NCBI GenBank assembly: GCA_002030015.1
Contig: LQBH01000068.1
Span: 1 to 64,000 of the forward strand
Direction: 5' to 3'
DNA length: 64,000 nt
Source: a delta proteobacterium MLS_D
GTDB taxonomy: Bacteria; Desulfobacterota; Syntrophia; Syntrophales; UBA2210
Of this stretch, positions 42,450-50,457 are shown in pieces; within the stretch, counting starts at the first letter, position 1; each line of letters opens with the position of its first letter. Both the position numbers and the translations under genes were made by a program. The notes beneath the pieces are model-generated. The model made no database searches, was not told the origin of the DNA, and saw only the letters and a program-made list of their open reading frames with translations.

Positions 42450-42854
42450 TCACACTGTTTTGACCGAGATTTTTTTAGGCCGTGCCCGTTCGCCCTTGGG
42501 AAGAACCAGTTTCAGAACACCGTTTTTCATGGTTGCCTCGATCCTGTCATGATCGATGGCGTCGGTTACCGTGAAGGAACGACGGAAATCACCCGTTCCG
42601 TATTCCGCGTATGCCATGCGGTAATTTTCGTGATATTCGGGTTCCACGGTCCCGTTAATGGTAAGTACGTCTTTTTCGAGCACAATATCGATGTTTCCTT
42701 CGTCGACGCCCGGCATGTCGGCCAGAAGAATTATGGCATCGTTGTTTTCGACGATATCAACCGGCGGAACGTAAACAGGCCGGTTCCTGATAGTTTCCCG
42801 GGTCACGGGAGCCTGTTCCTTGCGTGTTTCAATCTCTTTGCCCGCTTCCATCAT
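42450..42854 (-). CDS. Small heat-shock protein, Hsp20/alpha-crystallin family (second of pair)
   Basis: A 134-residue Hsp20 chaperone. The alpha-crystallin domain is at about 35-125 (PPVDIVENNDAIILLADMPG) and the C-terminal GVLKLVLPKGE strand is present. The tail ends KKISVKTV, close to the IxI/V anchor of the family. I chose ATG 42854 because an upstream GTG frame overlaps the ribosome binding site AAGGAGG. It follows the other hsp20 by 18 bases. Confidence 0.92.
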   Translation of the reverse strand: MMEAGKEIETRKEQAPVTRETIRNRPVYVPPVDIVENNDAIILLADMPGVDEGNIDIVLEKDVLTINGTVEPEYHENYRMAYAEYGTGDFRRSFTVTDAIDHDRIEATMKNGVLKLVLPKGERARPKKISVKTV

Positions 42855-42872
42855 GATCGTCACCTCCTTTTC

Positions 42873-43316
42873 TCACTCACTCTTGATGCTGATTTTTCTC
42901 GGCTTGTCTTCTTCAAGTCTCGGCAGTCTAATAGTCAGTACTCCCTTGTCGTAACGGGCTTCTACCTTTCCGCCGTCCGCACGGTAAGGCAGACGTATCT
43001 TTCTTCGAAAGCCGCCCTGAGGACGTTCCTGCCGATGGAATTTTGCCCCCTCGCCGCCGTTTTCCGGTAGACGAGACCCATTGAAAATCAGCATTTCACC
43101 CTCGACGGAAATATCCATGTCAGCCGGATCAATGCCGGGAACTTCCGCGGTTATGATCATGTCATGTTCGTTCATCCACAGGTTGATCGCCGGAAAGTTC
43201 CGGCCGGACACCGCGCCGGTACCGGAAAGAAAATAGCCCGCTTCCTGCTGCATCCGATCGATTTCAGACCAGAGATCGGGCATCCAATCGAAACCTCTCA
43301 ATCCTGACAGCCACAT
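42873..43316 (-). CDS. Small heat-shock protein, Hsp20/alpha-crystallin family (first of pair)
   Basis: A 147-residue Hsp20. The domain includes NLWMNEHDMIITAEVPGIDP and the family's GGFRRKIRLPYRADGGKVEARYDKGVLTIRLPR, with a tail KPRKISIKSE. It is about 30% like its neighbour by eye, the usual relation in such tandem pairs. The ribosome binding site is GAAAGGAGG. A sigma-70-type promoter lies upstream; I found neither a CIRCE element nor a sigma-32 motif. Confidence 0.92.
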   Translation of the reverse strand: MWLSGLRGFDWMPDLWSEIDRMQQEAGYFLSGTGAVSGRNFPAINLWMNEHDMIITAEVPGIDPADMDISVEGEMLIFNGSRLPENGGEGAKFHRQERPQGGFRRKIRLPYRADGGKVEARYDKGVLTIRLPRLEEDKPRKISIKSE

Positions 43317-43380
43317 AGAAATCGACCTCCTTTCTTCTATTTAACGAACCGGAATAGTTGAGTAATACCTTTTTACTGAA

Positions 43381-43408
43381 TTAATAATCACGATTTCGCG
43401 CTTGTCAA
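43381..43408 (-). promoter_or_regulatory. Promoter for the Hsp20 pair
   Basis: On the minus strand TTGACA (43408-43403), a 16-base spacer and TATTAA (43386-43381) lie 65 bases upstream of the first hsp20. Confidence 0.65.
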
Positions 43409-43585
43409 TATACCGCCGGCGATACAAACGCGTTTTTCGGGACGGTGTTACAGGCGCCTCTTTGTGAGCAGACGAATATAAACGCCTGCAATGTCGGGAA
43501 GGCGCATCATGTTGTGAAAGATCGCTGTACCGAAGGCTCTCTTTGCTTTATAACGGGTAAAACGGCAAACACAAAAGGAGGGTTG

Positions 43586-44722
43586 ATGATGACGTCAGGC
43601 GGTGTAGTGATACAGCCGGTCAGGAGCCCGGCGGATCTGAAAACGTTCGTACTCCTCCCCTGGACCACCGGTATTTATGACAACGATCATGCCTGGGTTC
43701 CGCCGGTCATAGGGGACCAGATGAAAATGCTGGACCGGAAGCACGGTTCCTTTTACGAGATCGGCGACGCGGAGCTGTTTCTTGCGTATCGCGGCAACCG
43801 GCCGGTGGGCAGGATTACAGCCCACGTGAACCATCTGTACGAGCAACGTTATGACAACCGGACAGGATTTTTCGGATTTTTCGAATCTATAAATGATCAG
43901 GCAGTGGCGGACGCGCTGTTCGACGCGGCGGCATCCTGGCTCAAACGGCAGGGCAAGGAGGTCATTCAAGGTCCACAGAGTTTCTCGATTTACGAGTCCG
44001 TCGGATTCGAGACGTCGGGCGGGGACATATTACCCACGTCGGGGCTCTTTCATTTCGCCTCCTACTATCCCGTACTGGCGGAAGCGAAGGGATTTCAAAA
44101 ATGTGTTGACTGGCACTGTTTTCTCGTTCGCGACATAGAGGACTACAGGCCTTACCTCTCACAGGTTAAAGAATCATTCATGAAGGATCAGAATATTACC
44201 TATCGCACCCTGAAACGACGCGAGATATCGCAACGGGCCAGGGAAGTCATGGAAATATTCAATGTCGCCTGGGCGGAAAACTGGGGGCATCTTTCCCTGA
44301 CGGAGAAACAGTTCAAAGCATTCTTTAAGGAACTCAGGCTGATAGTGATTCCTGAACTTGCGATATTCGCGGAAGACAAGGGTAAAACGATCGGTTTCTG
44401 CATCACCGTCGCCGATGCCAGTCCCGCGCTTCGCGTTCTGAACGGCCGGTTGTATCCCTGGCGGTTCCTGAGAGCCTGGAGGGCGATGAAGCGAAGCAAA
44501 CGGGTCAGGACTATCGTCATGGGCGTGCTGCCCGAGTACCGGGGACGGCACATAGACGACGTGTTCTACCTGAAGACCATCGAAAAGGGAACCTCGATGG
44601 GATATAACGCGTCGGACTGTTCCATGGTGGTGGAAACGAACCGGAAAATGATCGACGCGCTCAACGTTCTCAGGGCTGACTGCTACAAGACCTACCGTAT
44701 CTACGAGCGCGACCTCTGGTAG
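43586..44722 (+). CDS. GNAT-superfamily acyltransferase-like protein
   Basis: A 378-residue protein with two GNAT-like lobes. IQPVRSPADLKTFVLLPWTTGIYDND opens it, ELFLAYRGNRPVGRITAHVN is the first lobe's core, and TIVMGVLPEYRGRHIDDVFY (about 330) is the acetyl-CoA loop of the second lobe. It resembles the YghO-type uncharacterised acyltransferases. I chose ATG 43586 after AGGAGGG; the longer frame from 43445 is not needed. It ends overlapping the convergent PAP2 gene by 22 bases. The substrate is unknown. Confidence 0.75.
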   Translation: MMTSGGVVIQPVRSPADLKTFVLLPWTTGIYDNDHAWVPPVIGDQMKMLDRKHGSFYEIGDAELFLAYRGNRPVGRITAHVNHLYEQRYDNRTGFFGFFESINDQAVADALFDAAASWLKRQGKEVIQGPQSFSIYESVGFETSGGDILPTSGLFHFASYYPVLAEAKGFQKCVDWHCFLVRDIEDYRPYLSQVKESFMKDQNITYRTLKRREISQRAREVMEIFNVAWAENWGHLSLTEKQFKAFFKELRLIVIPELAIFAEDKGKTIGFCITVADASPALRVLNGRLYPWRFLRAWRAMKRSKRVRTIVMGVLPEYRGRHIDDVFYLKTIEKGTSMGYNASDCSMVVETNRKMIDALNVLRADCYKTYRIYERDLW

Positions 44723-45690
44723 GACATGCTGCGCTCAACGGCAGCTTCGACGCGCGGCAGAAAGTGGAAGAGAACCAGCGCCAGTATAGCGCCGACGGCG
44801 AGATCCCAGACATAGTGATACCTGAGATACACCGTGGAACATATGAGAAGCAACGCCCACAGGAGGGCCGGGGTAAAGAAGGATTTTTTGAAACGGTGGG
44901 CCAGCATTATTGTGAGCAGACTGATCATCGTGTGTCCACTGGGACAGCAGTCGCGGAAGGGAGTATTCGACACGTCCAGAAGCGCCCGGAGGTAGTCAAA
45001 GAAGAAGGTTCCCAGAAGCGGGACCGACTGAAGGTGATCCAGTGTGAACCGGGGACCAACGGCGGGCGTGATATAGTACCCGATATAGGAAATGTAGAAT
45101 CCCAGGACGATGAGGGCAGCCGCGGTGTGGAATTCCCTGCGACTGTCGCGCCGGTACAGCAGGACGCACAGGATGAGCGGCAGAAGATAAAAACTCGCGT
45201 AGACGATTTGGAACAGTTCGGTAAGAACCGGATGAATAAACCGTTCCACCAGAACGGTGGGATCGTGTCCGAAAAAAAAGAAACGGTCGATGCGAATAAT
45301 GAAGGAATCCACGTCATGGGGATTCACAAGGGGAACGAGGCGGCCGCTTTGCAGGTAGAGGAAAATCAGGAATGCCAGGATATACCAGTCGCGGATGAAA
45401 GACAGGATGCCGTTCCGGTCGGAAGCATCCGATGGAACAAAGGAGAACGCGACGATGGCGGCGACGGCTGCGAGATTAAGGATAAAGAGGCCGACGGTAG
45501 AGGATATATCGGTGAAGAGAAGCATTGCCGTATTCAACAGAAGGAGCATCAACACGGTGGCTGTTTCTTCCGGATAAAACCTGTTGCATCCCTGCGCGCT
45601 CATATCCACAACCGTCCTGGGAATATCCGTTCCGTTTTTTCTGTCGGGATGTTCCCGATCGATGTACATTATAATGAAAAAAAATGCCAA
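44701..45690 (-). CDS. PAP2-superfamily membrane phosphatase
   Basis: A 329-residue membrane protein with seven to eight helices. The phosphatase motifs are visible: PSGH at 250-253 with His253, and RYHYVWD at 290-296 with His292 and the downstream Asp. PAP2 enzymes remove phosphate from lipids or inositol phosphates at the outer membrane face of the inner membrane. The first motif (KxxxxxxRP) is weak, so activity is not certain. The start is unclear: TTG 45690 or ATG 45669. It converges on the GNAT-like gene. Confidence 0.75.
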   Translation of the reverse strand: MAFFFIIMYIDREHPDRKNGTDIPRTVVDMSAQGCNRFYPEETATVLMLLLLNTAMLLFTDISSTVGLFILNLAAVAAIVAFSFVPSDASDRNGILSFIRDWYILAFLIFLYLQSGRLVPLVNPHDVDSFIIRIDRFFFFGHDPTVLVERFIHPVLTELFQIVYASFYLLPLILCVLLYRRDSRREFHTAAALIVLGFYISYIGYYITPAVGPRFTLDHLQSVPLLGTFFFDYLRALLDVSNTPFRDCCPSGHTMISLLTIMLAHRFKKSFFTPALLWALLLICSTVYLRYHYVWDLAVGAILALVLFHFLPRVEAAVERSMSYQRSRS

Positions 45691-45767
45691 TACCGGCGTA
45701 ACGTGATTGATTTGAAACGGTGCCGGGGAAAGGGACGGCGGGTTTAAATTTATATGGTTATTTTATA

Positions 45768-45796
45768 TTGACAAAACCGCCGGTAATCGACAGTAT
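45768..45796 (+). promoter_or_regulatory. Possible promoter for hisF
   Basis: TTGACA (45768-45773) is followed after 17 bases by CAGTAT (45791-45796), a weak -10, 46 bases before the hisF start. Confidence 0.4.
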
Positions 45797-45841
45797 GCGC
45801 CTGTGCGCGGGACGGCAGATTCCGCGCCTTTGGAGGAGACG

Positions 45842-46609
45842 ATGAACAGAATAACTATTATGCCCTGCCTTGACATGAAGGACGGCAGGGTCGTCAAGGG
45901 AATACACTTTACCGACTTGCAGGATGCGGGTGATCCTGTTGTGAACGCCTCTTTTTACCAGGAAGAAGGGGCCGACGAACTGGCCATGCTCGACATTGCC
46001 GCCACACTTGAAAGTCGCCGGACGCGCCTGGAATGGGTAAAAAATGTTTCAGCGGTCATCAGTATTCATTTGACCGTCGGCGGCGGCATCACGACGCCGG
46101 AGGACATGGAACAGCTGTTCGAAGCCGGGGCGAGCCGTGTTTCCGTGAACAGCGCGGCCGTAAAGCGGCCGGAACTGGTCGACGAAGCGGCCCGGAGGTT
46201 TGGGTCGGAGCGTATCACTGTGGCGGTCGACGCCCGAAGAAACACCGCCGTTATGTCGGGTTTCGAACTGGTGGTATCAGGTGGAACGAAAGCGGTGGGC
46301 ATAGACGCCGTCGAATGGGCTCGGCAGTGCCAGGACCGCGGCGCGGGTGTCATACTTCCCACCAGCATGGACGGCGACGGAACGCGGGCCGGTTACGACA
46401 TACCGTTCACCCGCGCGGTGTCGAACGCCGTGACAATTCCCGTTGTCGCTTCAGGCGGCGCGGGAAAGCTTGAAGATTTCTACGAAGCCGTGCGGGACGG
46501 AGGCGCCAGCATTCTGCTCGCCGCGTCGGTTTTCCATTACCGGATTCTTCGTATCAGCGAAGTCAAGGCATATCTGAAGGAACGCGGAATAGAGGTTTCG
46601 ACACGGTAA
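45842..46609 (+). CDS. hisF: Imidazole glycerol phosphate synthase cyclase subunit, HisF family
   Basis: A 255-residue barrel protein. HisF cyclises PRFAR with ammonia from HisH. The catalytic aspartate positions are present: CLDMKDGRVVKG at the start (Asp11 in family numbering) and VAVDARR (Asp130). LTVGGGI, SVNSAAVKRP and VVASGGAG are the phosphate-binding parts. The start is ATG 45842 with GGAGGAGA. No hisH or other his gene is nearby. It may be the genuine histidine enzyme with scattered partners, or a HisF-like paralogue used in surface-sugar amidation. Confidence 0.85.
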   Translation: MNRITIMPCLDMKDGRVVKGIHFTDLQDAGDPVVNASFYQEEGADELAMLDIAATLESRRTRLEWVKNVSAVISIHLTVGGGITTPEDMEQLFEAGASRVSVNSAAVKRPELVDEAARRFGSERITVAVDARRNTAVMSGFELVVSGGTKAVGIDAVEWARQCQDRGAGVILPTSMDGDGTRAGYDIPFTRAVSNAVTIPVVASGGAGKLEDFYEAVRDGGASILLAASVFHYRILRISEVKAYLKERGIEVSTR

Positions 46610-46616
46610 TACGGGT

Positions 46617-46928
46617 TCATTGGGGCTGGTCTTTGTCACCACTTTTCGCCAAGTAAAAGCGCCCGTCGGCGGTCTGTTCCACCAGGCCCCGGGCGAGCAG
46701 GAATTTCAGTCCTTCCACCCTGAAATCACGCGCGCCCGGCCACAGCATGTTCCTTTTTGCGTAAGAAAGATTGACGGCCGACGATTCGTCACGAGCGTCT
46801 CGCTTTTTCAGGTCTTCCAGTATAGGCTCGATTGTCCGTTCCGCCCTCCACAATGCGATTTTCCGCGTCAGAATAAAGACGGCAACGAGAACGATTATCA
46901 GCAGTACCAGTTCGACTCCTTCGGACAT
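46617..46928 (-). CDS. Small membrane-anchored protein of unknown function
   Basis: A 103-residue protein with an N-terminal membrane helix (about 6-24, ELVLLIIVLVAVFILTRKIAL), an acidic/basic coiled stretch (ERTIEPILEDLKKRDARDES), and a compact C-terminal part (VEGLKFLLARGLVEQTADGRFYL) that looks like a small winged helix. The start has AAAGGAGT. It converges on hisF seven bases away. It may be cotranscribed with the TRAP genes downstream on the other side, but the repeat at 46961 lies between. Confidence 0.65.
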   Translation of the reverse strand: MSEGVELVLLIIVLVAVFILTRKIALWRAERTIEPILEDLKKRDARDESSAVNLSYAKRNMLWPGARDFRVEGLKFLLARGLVEQTADGRFYLAKSGDKDQPQ

Positions 46929-46960
46929 GAAAGGACTCCTTTTAGCATACCATCAAACCG

Positions 46961-46987
46961 GTCATCCTGAGCCCTTCGACGAAGGAT
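46961..46987. repeat. Short dispersed palindromic repeat
   Basis: GTCATCCTGAGCCCTTCGA and the following CGAAGGAT form an imperfect inverted repeat. Versions of this element (CATCCTGAGCCC TTCGACGAAGG) are common in many bacterial chromosomes as dispersed intergenic repeats. Confidence 0.6.
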
Positions 46988-47084
46988 AGACTGGTCACAT
47001 TTTTGATCCCCGCTTCTATACATCAAGTTGTTCCGCGAGACAATGGATATCGCGATTCTCGACGACACCCGGCGCTTTCACCCG

Positions 47085-48398
47085 TCAATCGAAAAACAGG
47101 TCGGGAAGCCACAGGGCTATTTCGGGGAAAATCATAACGAGGGCCATACCCACCAGTTGCACAATGACGAACGGTATGATGGAGCGGTACACGTCGCCCA
47201 TTGTTATGGACGGTGGAACAATTGCTTTCATGTAAAACAGGTTGAACCCGAAAGGCGGTGTCATGTAGCCGATTTCCATGTTGATGATGAAAAGAATGCC
47301 GAACCAGACGGGATCGAACCCGTACGAGAGCACGACGGGGAGAAAAACAGGGACGCAGATCATCATGATGCCCATGGGATCCAGAACCATGGCCAGCAGA
47401 AAAACGACCACCTGGATAAAAACGATGGTACCCCATGGACCGCCGGGCACATACTGCATCAGGCTCTCGATAAGCCGCGAGGCCCCCATGCCCTGGTAGG
47501 CCGCGGTGAAACAATAGGCCCCGAAAAGAATCCACATGATCATTCCCGTGAGCCTGAAGGTTCGAATACCCGCTTCCACGATCAGGGACCGAGTGAGTTG
47601 ACGGTAGACAAGGCCCGAAATAATGGCGCCCAGCACGCCCATGCCGGCCGCTTCCGTCGGTGTTGCGATGCCCATGACGATGGAGCCCATCACCATGATC
47701 ACGATCATGACCGGCAGTATCACGGCTTTCAGTGAGCGGAATTTACGCAACCAGTCACCCCGCTCTTCAACGGGCAGTGGTGGTCCCAGTTCCGGCTGAA
47801 AATAACAGCGGACGGCGATGTAAACGGATACCAGAACAAGCATGAGGAGTCCCGGAAAAACGCCGCCGGCGAAGAGCCTCCCCACCGATTCTCCCGTAAT
47901 GAGAGAATAGAGGATCATGATAATGCTGGGAGGTATGAGAATTCCCCAGCCGCCGCCCGCGTTAATACATCCCACGGCGATAAGCTTGTCGTAATCACGT
48001 TTCAGCATTGAAGGAAGAGCGATGGTCCCCATACTGACCACGGCCGCGCCGGATATGCCGCACATGGCCGCGAAAATGGCGCATATCACCACGGTGCCGA
48101 TGGCGAGACCGCCCCGCAGTCGTCCGAACCACAGGTACATCATGTCGTAGAGATCGTTGGCGGTTCCCGAGCGTTCGAGAATCATGGCCATGAAGACGAA
48201 CAGCGGAATAGCTACAAGCGTGAACTTGTTCATGACTCCCCAGGACTGGAGAACCACCATGTAAAACGCTTCCGGTCCCCAGGTGAAATAAAGAAACACC
48301 ACCGAGACGCCGCCGAGAACGAATGCGAGGGGAAGCCCGAGCAGCAGAAAGATGATAAGCGTTGAAAAAAAGAGAATCGTCAACAGTTCGATGCTCAT
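47085..48398 (-). CDS. TRAP transporter large permease, DctM family
   Basis: A 437-residue channel subunit with about 12 helices. Typical TRAP-M features include the start MSIELLTILFFSTLIIFLLL, the ISGAAVVSMGTIALPSMLKR region (about 120-139), and PPSIIMILY near 160. I chose ATG 48398 behind GGAGGGG; the longer frame overlaps dctQ and is wrong. It overlaps dctQ by four bases. With DctQ and DctP it imports an organic acid using the sodium or proton gradient. Confidence 0.93.
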   Translation of the reverse strand: MSIELLTILFFSTLIIFLLLGLPLAFVLGGVSVVFLYFTWGPEAFYMVVLQSWGVMNKFTLVAIPLFVFMAMILERSGTANDLYDMMYLWFGRLRGGLAIGTVVICAIFAAMCGISGAAVVSMGTIALPSMLKRDYDKLIAVGCINAGGGWGILIPPSIIMILYSLITGESVGRLFAGGVFPGLLMLVLVSVYIAVRCYFQPELGPPLPVEERGDWLRKFRSLKAVILPVMIVIMVMGSIVMGIATPTEAAGMGVLGAIISGLVYRQLTRSLIVEAGIRTFRLTGMIMWILFGAYCFTAAYQGMGASRLIESLMQYVPGGPWGTIVFIQVVVFLLAMVLDPMGIMMICVPVFLPVVLSYGFDPVWFGILFIINMEIGYMTPPFGFNLFYMKAIVPPSITMGDVYRSIIPFVIVQLVGMALVMIFPEIALWLPDLFFD

Positions 48399-48913
48399 GA
48401 CCCCTCCTTCACATCGGCGCCGGCGAGCGTCAGTATATCCCGGATCAGTTTGGCAACACCCTGCAGCAGCAAAAGAAAGGCGCCGAAGGGAATCATGAGC
48501 TTTACCGGCCACAGGGGAGGTCCCCAGGCGGAGACGGAATGTTCCCAGATGGCGATGGAATTTTTGGCCAGGATGCTGCCGTAGATCAGCATCATCCCGC
48601 AGAACAGAAAGAAAAGAACCGAGGTAAGAATATCGATGAAGGCTTTGGTCCGCGTACTGAAGCGGTTGTAGAGAATATCCACGTTGACGTGGCCGCCCCA
48701 GCGGAGCAGGTAGCCGCCGGCGAGAATAGAATAGACGCCGAAGGTGAGCTGGGTCAGTTCCGTGCCCCAGACGGTGGGGGCGTTGAATACATAACGACGA
48801 ATGACCTCGCTGAGTACCACAAGAAACATGAGCAGGACGGCGTAGGACAGTATTCTTCCCAGCCGGTCGTTGAACGCATCAATACATGCGATCACTTTCA
48901 GCAGAACACGCAT
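48395..48913 (-). CDS. TRAP transporter small permease, DctQ family
   Basis: A 172-residue protein with four membrane helices and the family's VLLMFLVVLSEVIRRYVFNAPTVWGTELTQ segment (about 27-56). The ASVHWGGH-like LRWGGHVNVDILYNRF (about 72-87) is the known TRAP-Q signature. It starts ahead of dctM with a four-base overlap. The gap of 117 bases to dctP contains a strong hairpin. Confidence 0.9.
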   Translation of the reverse strand: MRVLLKVIACIDAFNDRLGRILSYAVLLMFLVVLSEVIRRYVFNAPTVWGTELTQLTFGVYSILAGGYLLRWGGHVNVDILYNRFSTRTKAFIDILTSVLFFLFCGMMLIYGSILAKNSIAIWEHSVSAWGPPLWPVKLMIPFGAFLLLLQGVAKLIRDILTLAGADVKEGS

Positions 48914-48935
48914 AGCGGAACACCCCCCGGGATTC

Positions 48936-48965
48936 GTCCCGATCCGCCGCGCGGCGGATCGGGAC
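48936..48965. repeat. Perfect 15-bp inverted repeat between dctP and dctQ
   Basis: Two adjacent 15-base arms (48936-48950 and 48951-48965) are exact complements with no loop bases. In RNA this gives a very stable hairpin in the TRAP operon, useful for stabilising dctP mRNA or reducing read-through to the permeases. Confidence 0.75.
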
Positions 48966-49030
48966 GCTGAATCGGAACCGTGAATGGTAACAGAATATTT
49001 TTTATTACTGGCGATGCGTCACGGAGTTAA

Positions 49031-50074
49031 TCAATCGATGCGACCCATTTTCCTGTTAAACTCTTTCACCATTTCCACGGCCTCTTCGCATTCCGGCGAC
49101 AGCGCCGCGACATCGTCCCAGATTTTGAGAGCCGCTTTCTGCATTTTAGCGTATTCCTCGGGAGGAAGCGTGATAAGCGTGACATTGTCTTCTCTCTGAA
49201 TTTTCGAAAGAACCAGGCTTTCCAGGTAAATATACTGGTTGGTGCGAAGCCAGAAGTGTTCTTCCAGTGTGCTGACCAGAATCTCCTGCAGGTCCTCGGG
49301 CAGCTTGTCGAAGGCCTTTTTGTTCACCAGCCAGATGTCCGTAGCCGCGACGTTCAGGGCCGGCCTGAGGTGATACTTGCTGATCTCGTAAAACTTCATG
49401 CTGTAGCTTCCCTGGACGGCGCCCCAATGTGCGCCGTCCATCATTCCCGACGCCAGCGCGGCGTAAATATCACCGCCGGGAATCATGGAAGCCGCGGCCC
49501 CGATGGAGGTGAGATATTTCTGAAGAATACCGGACGAGCGGAGTTTTAGACCTTTGAAGTCCTCGAAGGTTCGTACCGGCTTTTTCAGCGACAGTTCCGT
49601 GGTGTAAATTTTGTCGGTAAAGAAGAGCATGTCGTGATTTTCCAGCATGTAATCCTTCACCATCTGTTCGAATCCCATCCACTGGTGAAAATAGACGCCT
49701 TCCCATTCGGCGGCGAAATTAAGGGGCAGTCCCGCCACCACGTTGAAAATGGGAACCTCGGCCAGGTCATAGGCGGATGATGTTACGCCGATGGGAAGCA
49801 TTCCCTGCTTGACGGCCGTGAAAACCTGGGGACCGGGAACAAGCGCCCCTCCAGGGTGGGGTTCGATGACAAGCCTTCCGTTCGTCCGTTCCTTGATACG
49901 TTCGGCGACCGCCACCAGGCTGTCCCGGTAGGACGAGCTCGCCATGGGCCAGTGAGACTGGCTTTTCCAGGTGATGACTTTCTGGGATTCCGCCGCTTCG
50001 ACGTTTGCAACGGGGCCGAAGACGAAGGCGGAAAGAAACAGCACCAGAACTCCGAATAGTATTGTTCTCCTCAT
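49031..50074 (-). CDS. TRAP transporter substrate-binding protein, DctP family
   Basis: A 347-residue periplasmic protein with a signal peptide (MRRTILFGVLVLFLSAFVFG, cleaved near 28). TRAP-P hallmarks include WPMASSSYRDSLVAVAERIKERTNGRLVIEPHPGGALVP, FKGLKLRSSG with the substrate-carboxylate arginine (about 178), and GGDIYAALASGMMDGAHW. The start has AAAAGGAGGG. It binds a carboxylate; the CoA ligase gene just upstream on the same strand suggests an acid that is then activated. Confidence 0.93.
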   Translation of the reverse strand: MRRTILFGVLVLFLSAFVFGPVANVEAAESQKVITWKSQSHWPMASSSYRDSLVAVAERIKERTNGRLVIEPHPGGALVPGPQVFTAVKQGMLPIGVTSSAYDLAEVPIFNVVAGLPLNFAAEWEGVYFHQWMGFEQMVKDYMLENHDMLFFTDKIYTTELSLKKPVRTFEDFKGLKLRSSGILQKYLTSIGAAASMIPGGDIYAALASGMMDGAHWGAVQGSYSMKFYEISKYHLRPALNVAATDIWLVNKKAFDKLPEDLQEILVSTLEEHFWLRTNQYIYLESLVLSKIQREDNVTLITLPPEEYAKMQKAALKIWDDVAALSPECEEAVEMVKEFNRKMGRID

Positions 50075-50312
50075 AACGTCCCTCCTTTTCCTCTGGATGC
50101 TTTGTTCGTGGTTTCTCAGTTAAGAATTACGGGGCGCCGGTAACTCACCTGTCTTTCCCCCGTTTCAAACCGACACGCCCCGAAAACAAAAAAAACCTGT
50201 AATTCTTTTCAAGAAAAACAGGTTATTCGTATCACGAACCCACGCTTACTTCCCCCCATGGTGTGCCTGGTCATGATAATCCGGACAGATCGTATGTAAA
50301 TAATATTATTAT

Positions 50313-50341
50313 TCAGTAAAGAGAGGGGGCGACGATGTCAA
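50313..50341 (-). promoter_or_regulatory. Possible promoter for the TRAP operon
   Basis: On the minus strand TTGACA (50341-50336) is followed after 17 bases by TACTGA (50318-50313). The -10 is weak. The rest of the 383-base gap between dctP and the CoA ligase gene contains the ligase terminator and nothing else I recognise. Confidence 0.35.
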
Positions 50342-50408
50342 GAAAAAACAACGCGCCGGTATAGCTGAATAATAAGGGGATACTATGGGGATAATACCGT
50401 GGTCGGGA

Positions 50409-50431
50409 GAAAAACGGGGGACTGAACCCCC
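50409..50431 (-). terminator. Terminator after the CoA ligase gene
   Basis: On the minus strand GGGGG (50431-50427), a six-base loop and CCCCC (50420-50416) are followed by GTTTTTC. This ends the acyl-CoA ligase transcript. Confidence 0.7.
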
Positions 50432-50457
50432 TTCCCCGACAATCAGTATGTTATGTA

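Noticed and set aside
43317-43410. CIRCE or sigma-32 control of the Hsp20 pair
   Set aside because: Neither TTAGCACTC/GAGTGCTAA nor the sigma-32 -10 (CCCCAT-T) is present; an ordinary sigma-70-type promoter fits.
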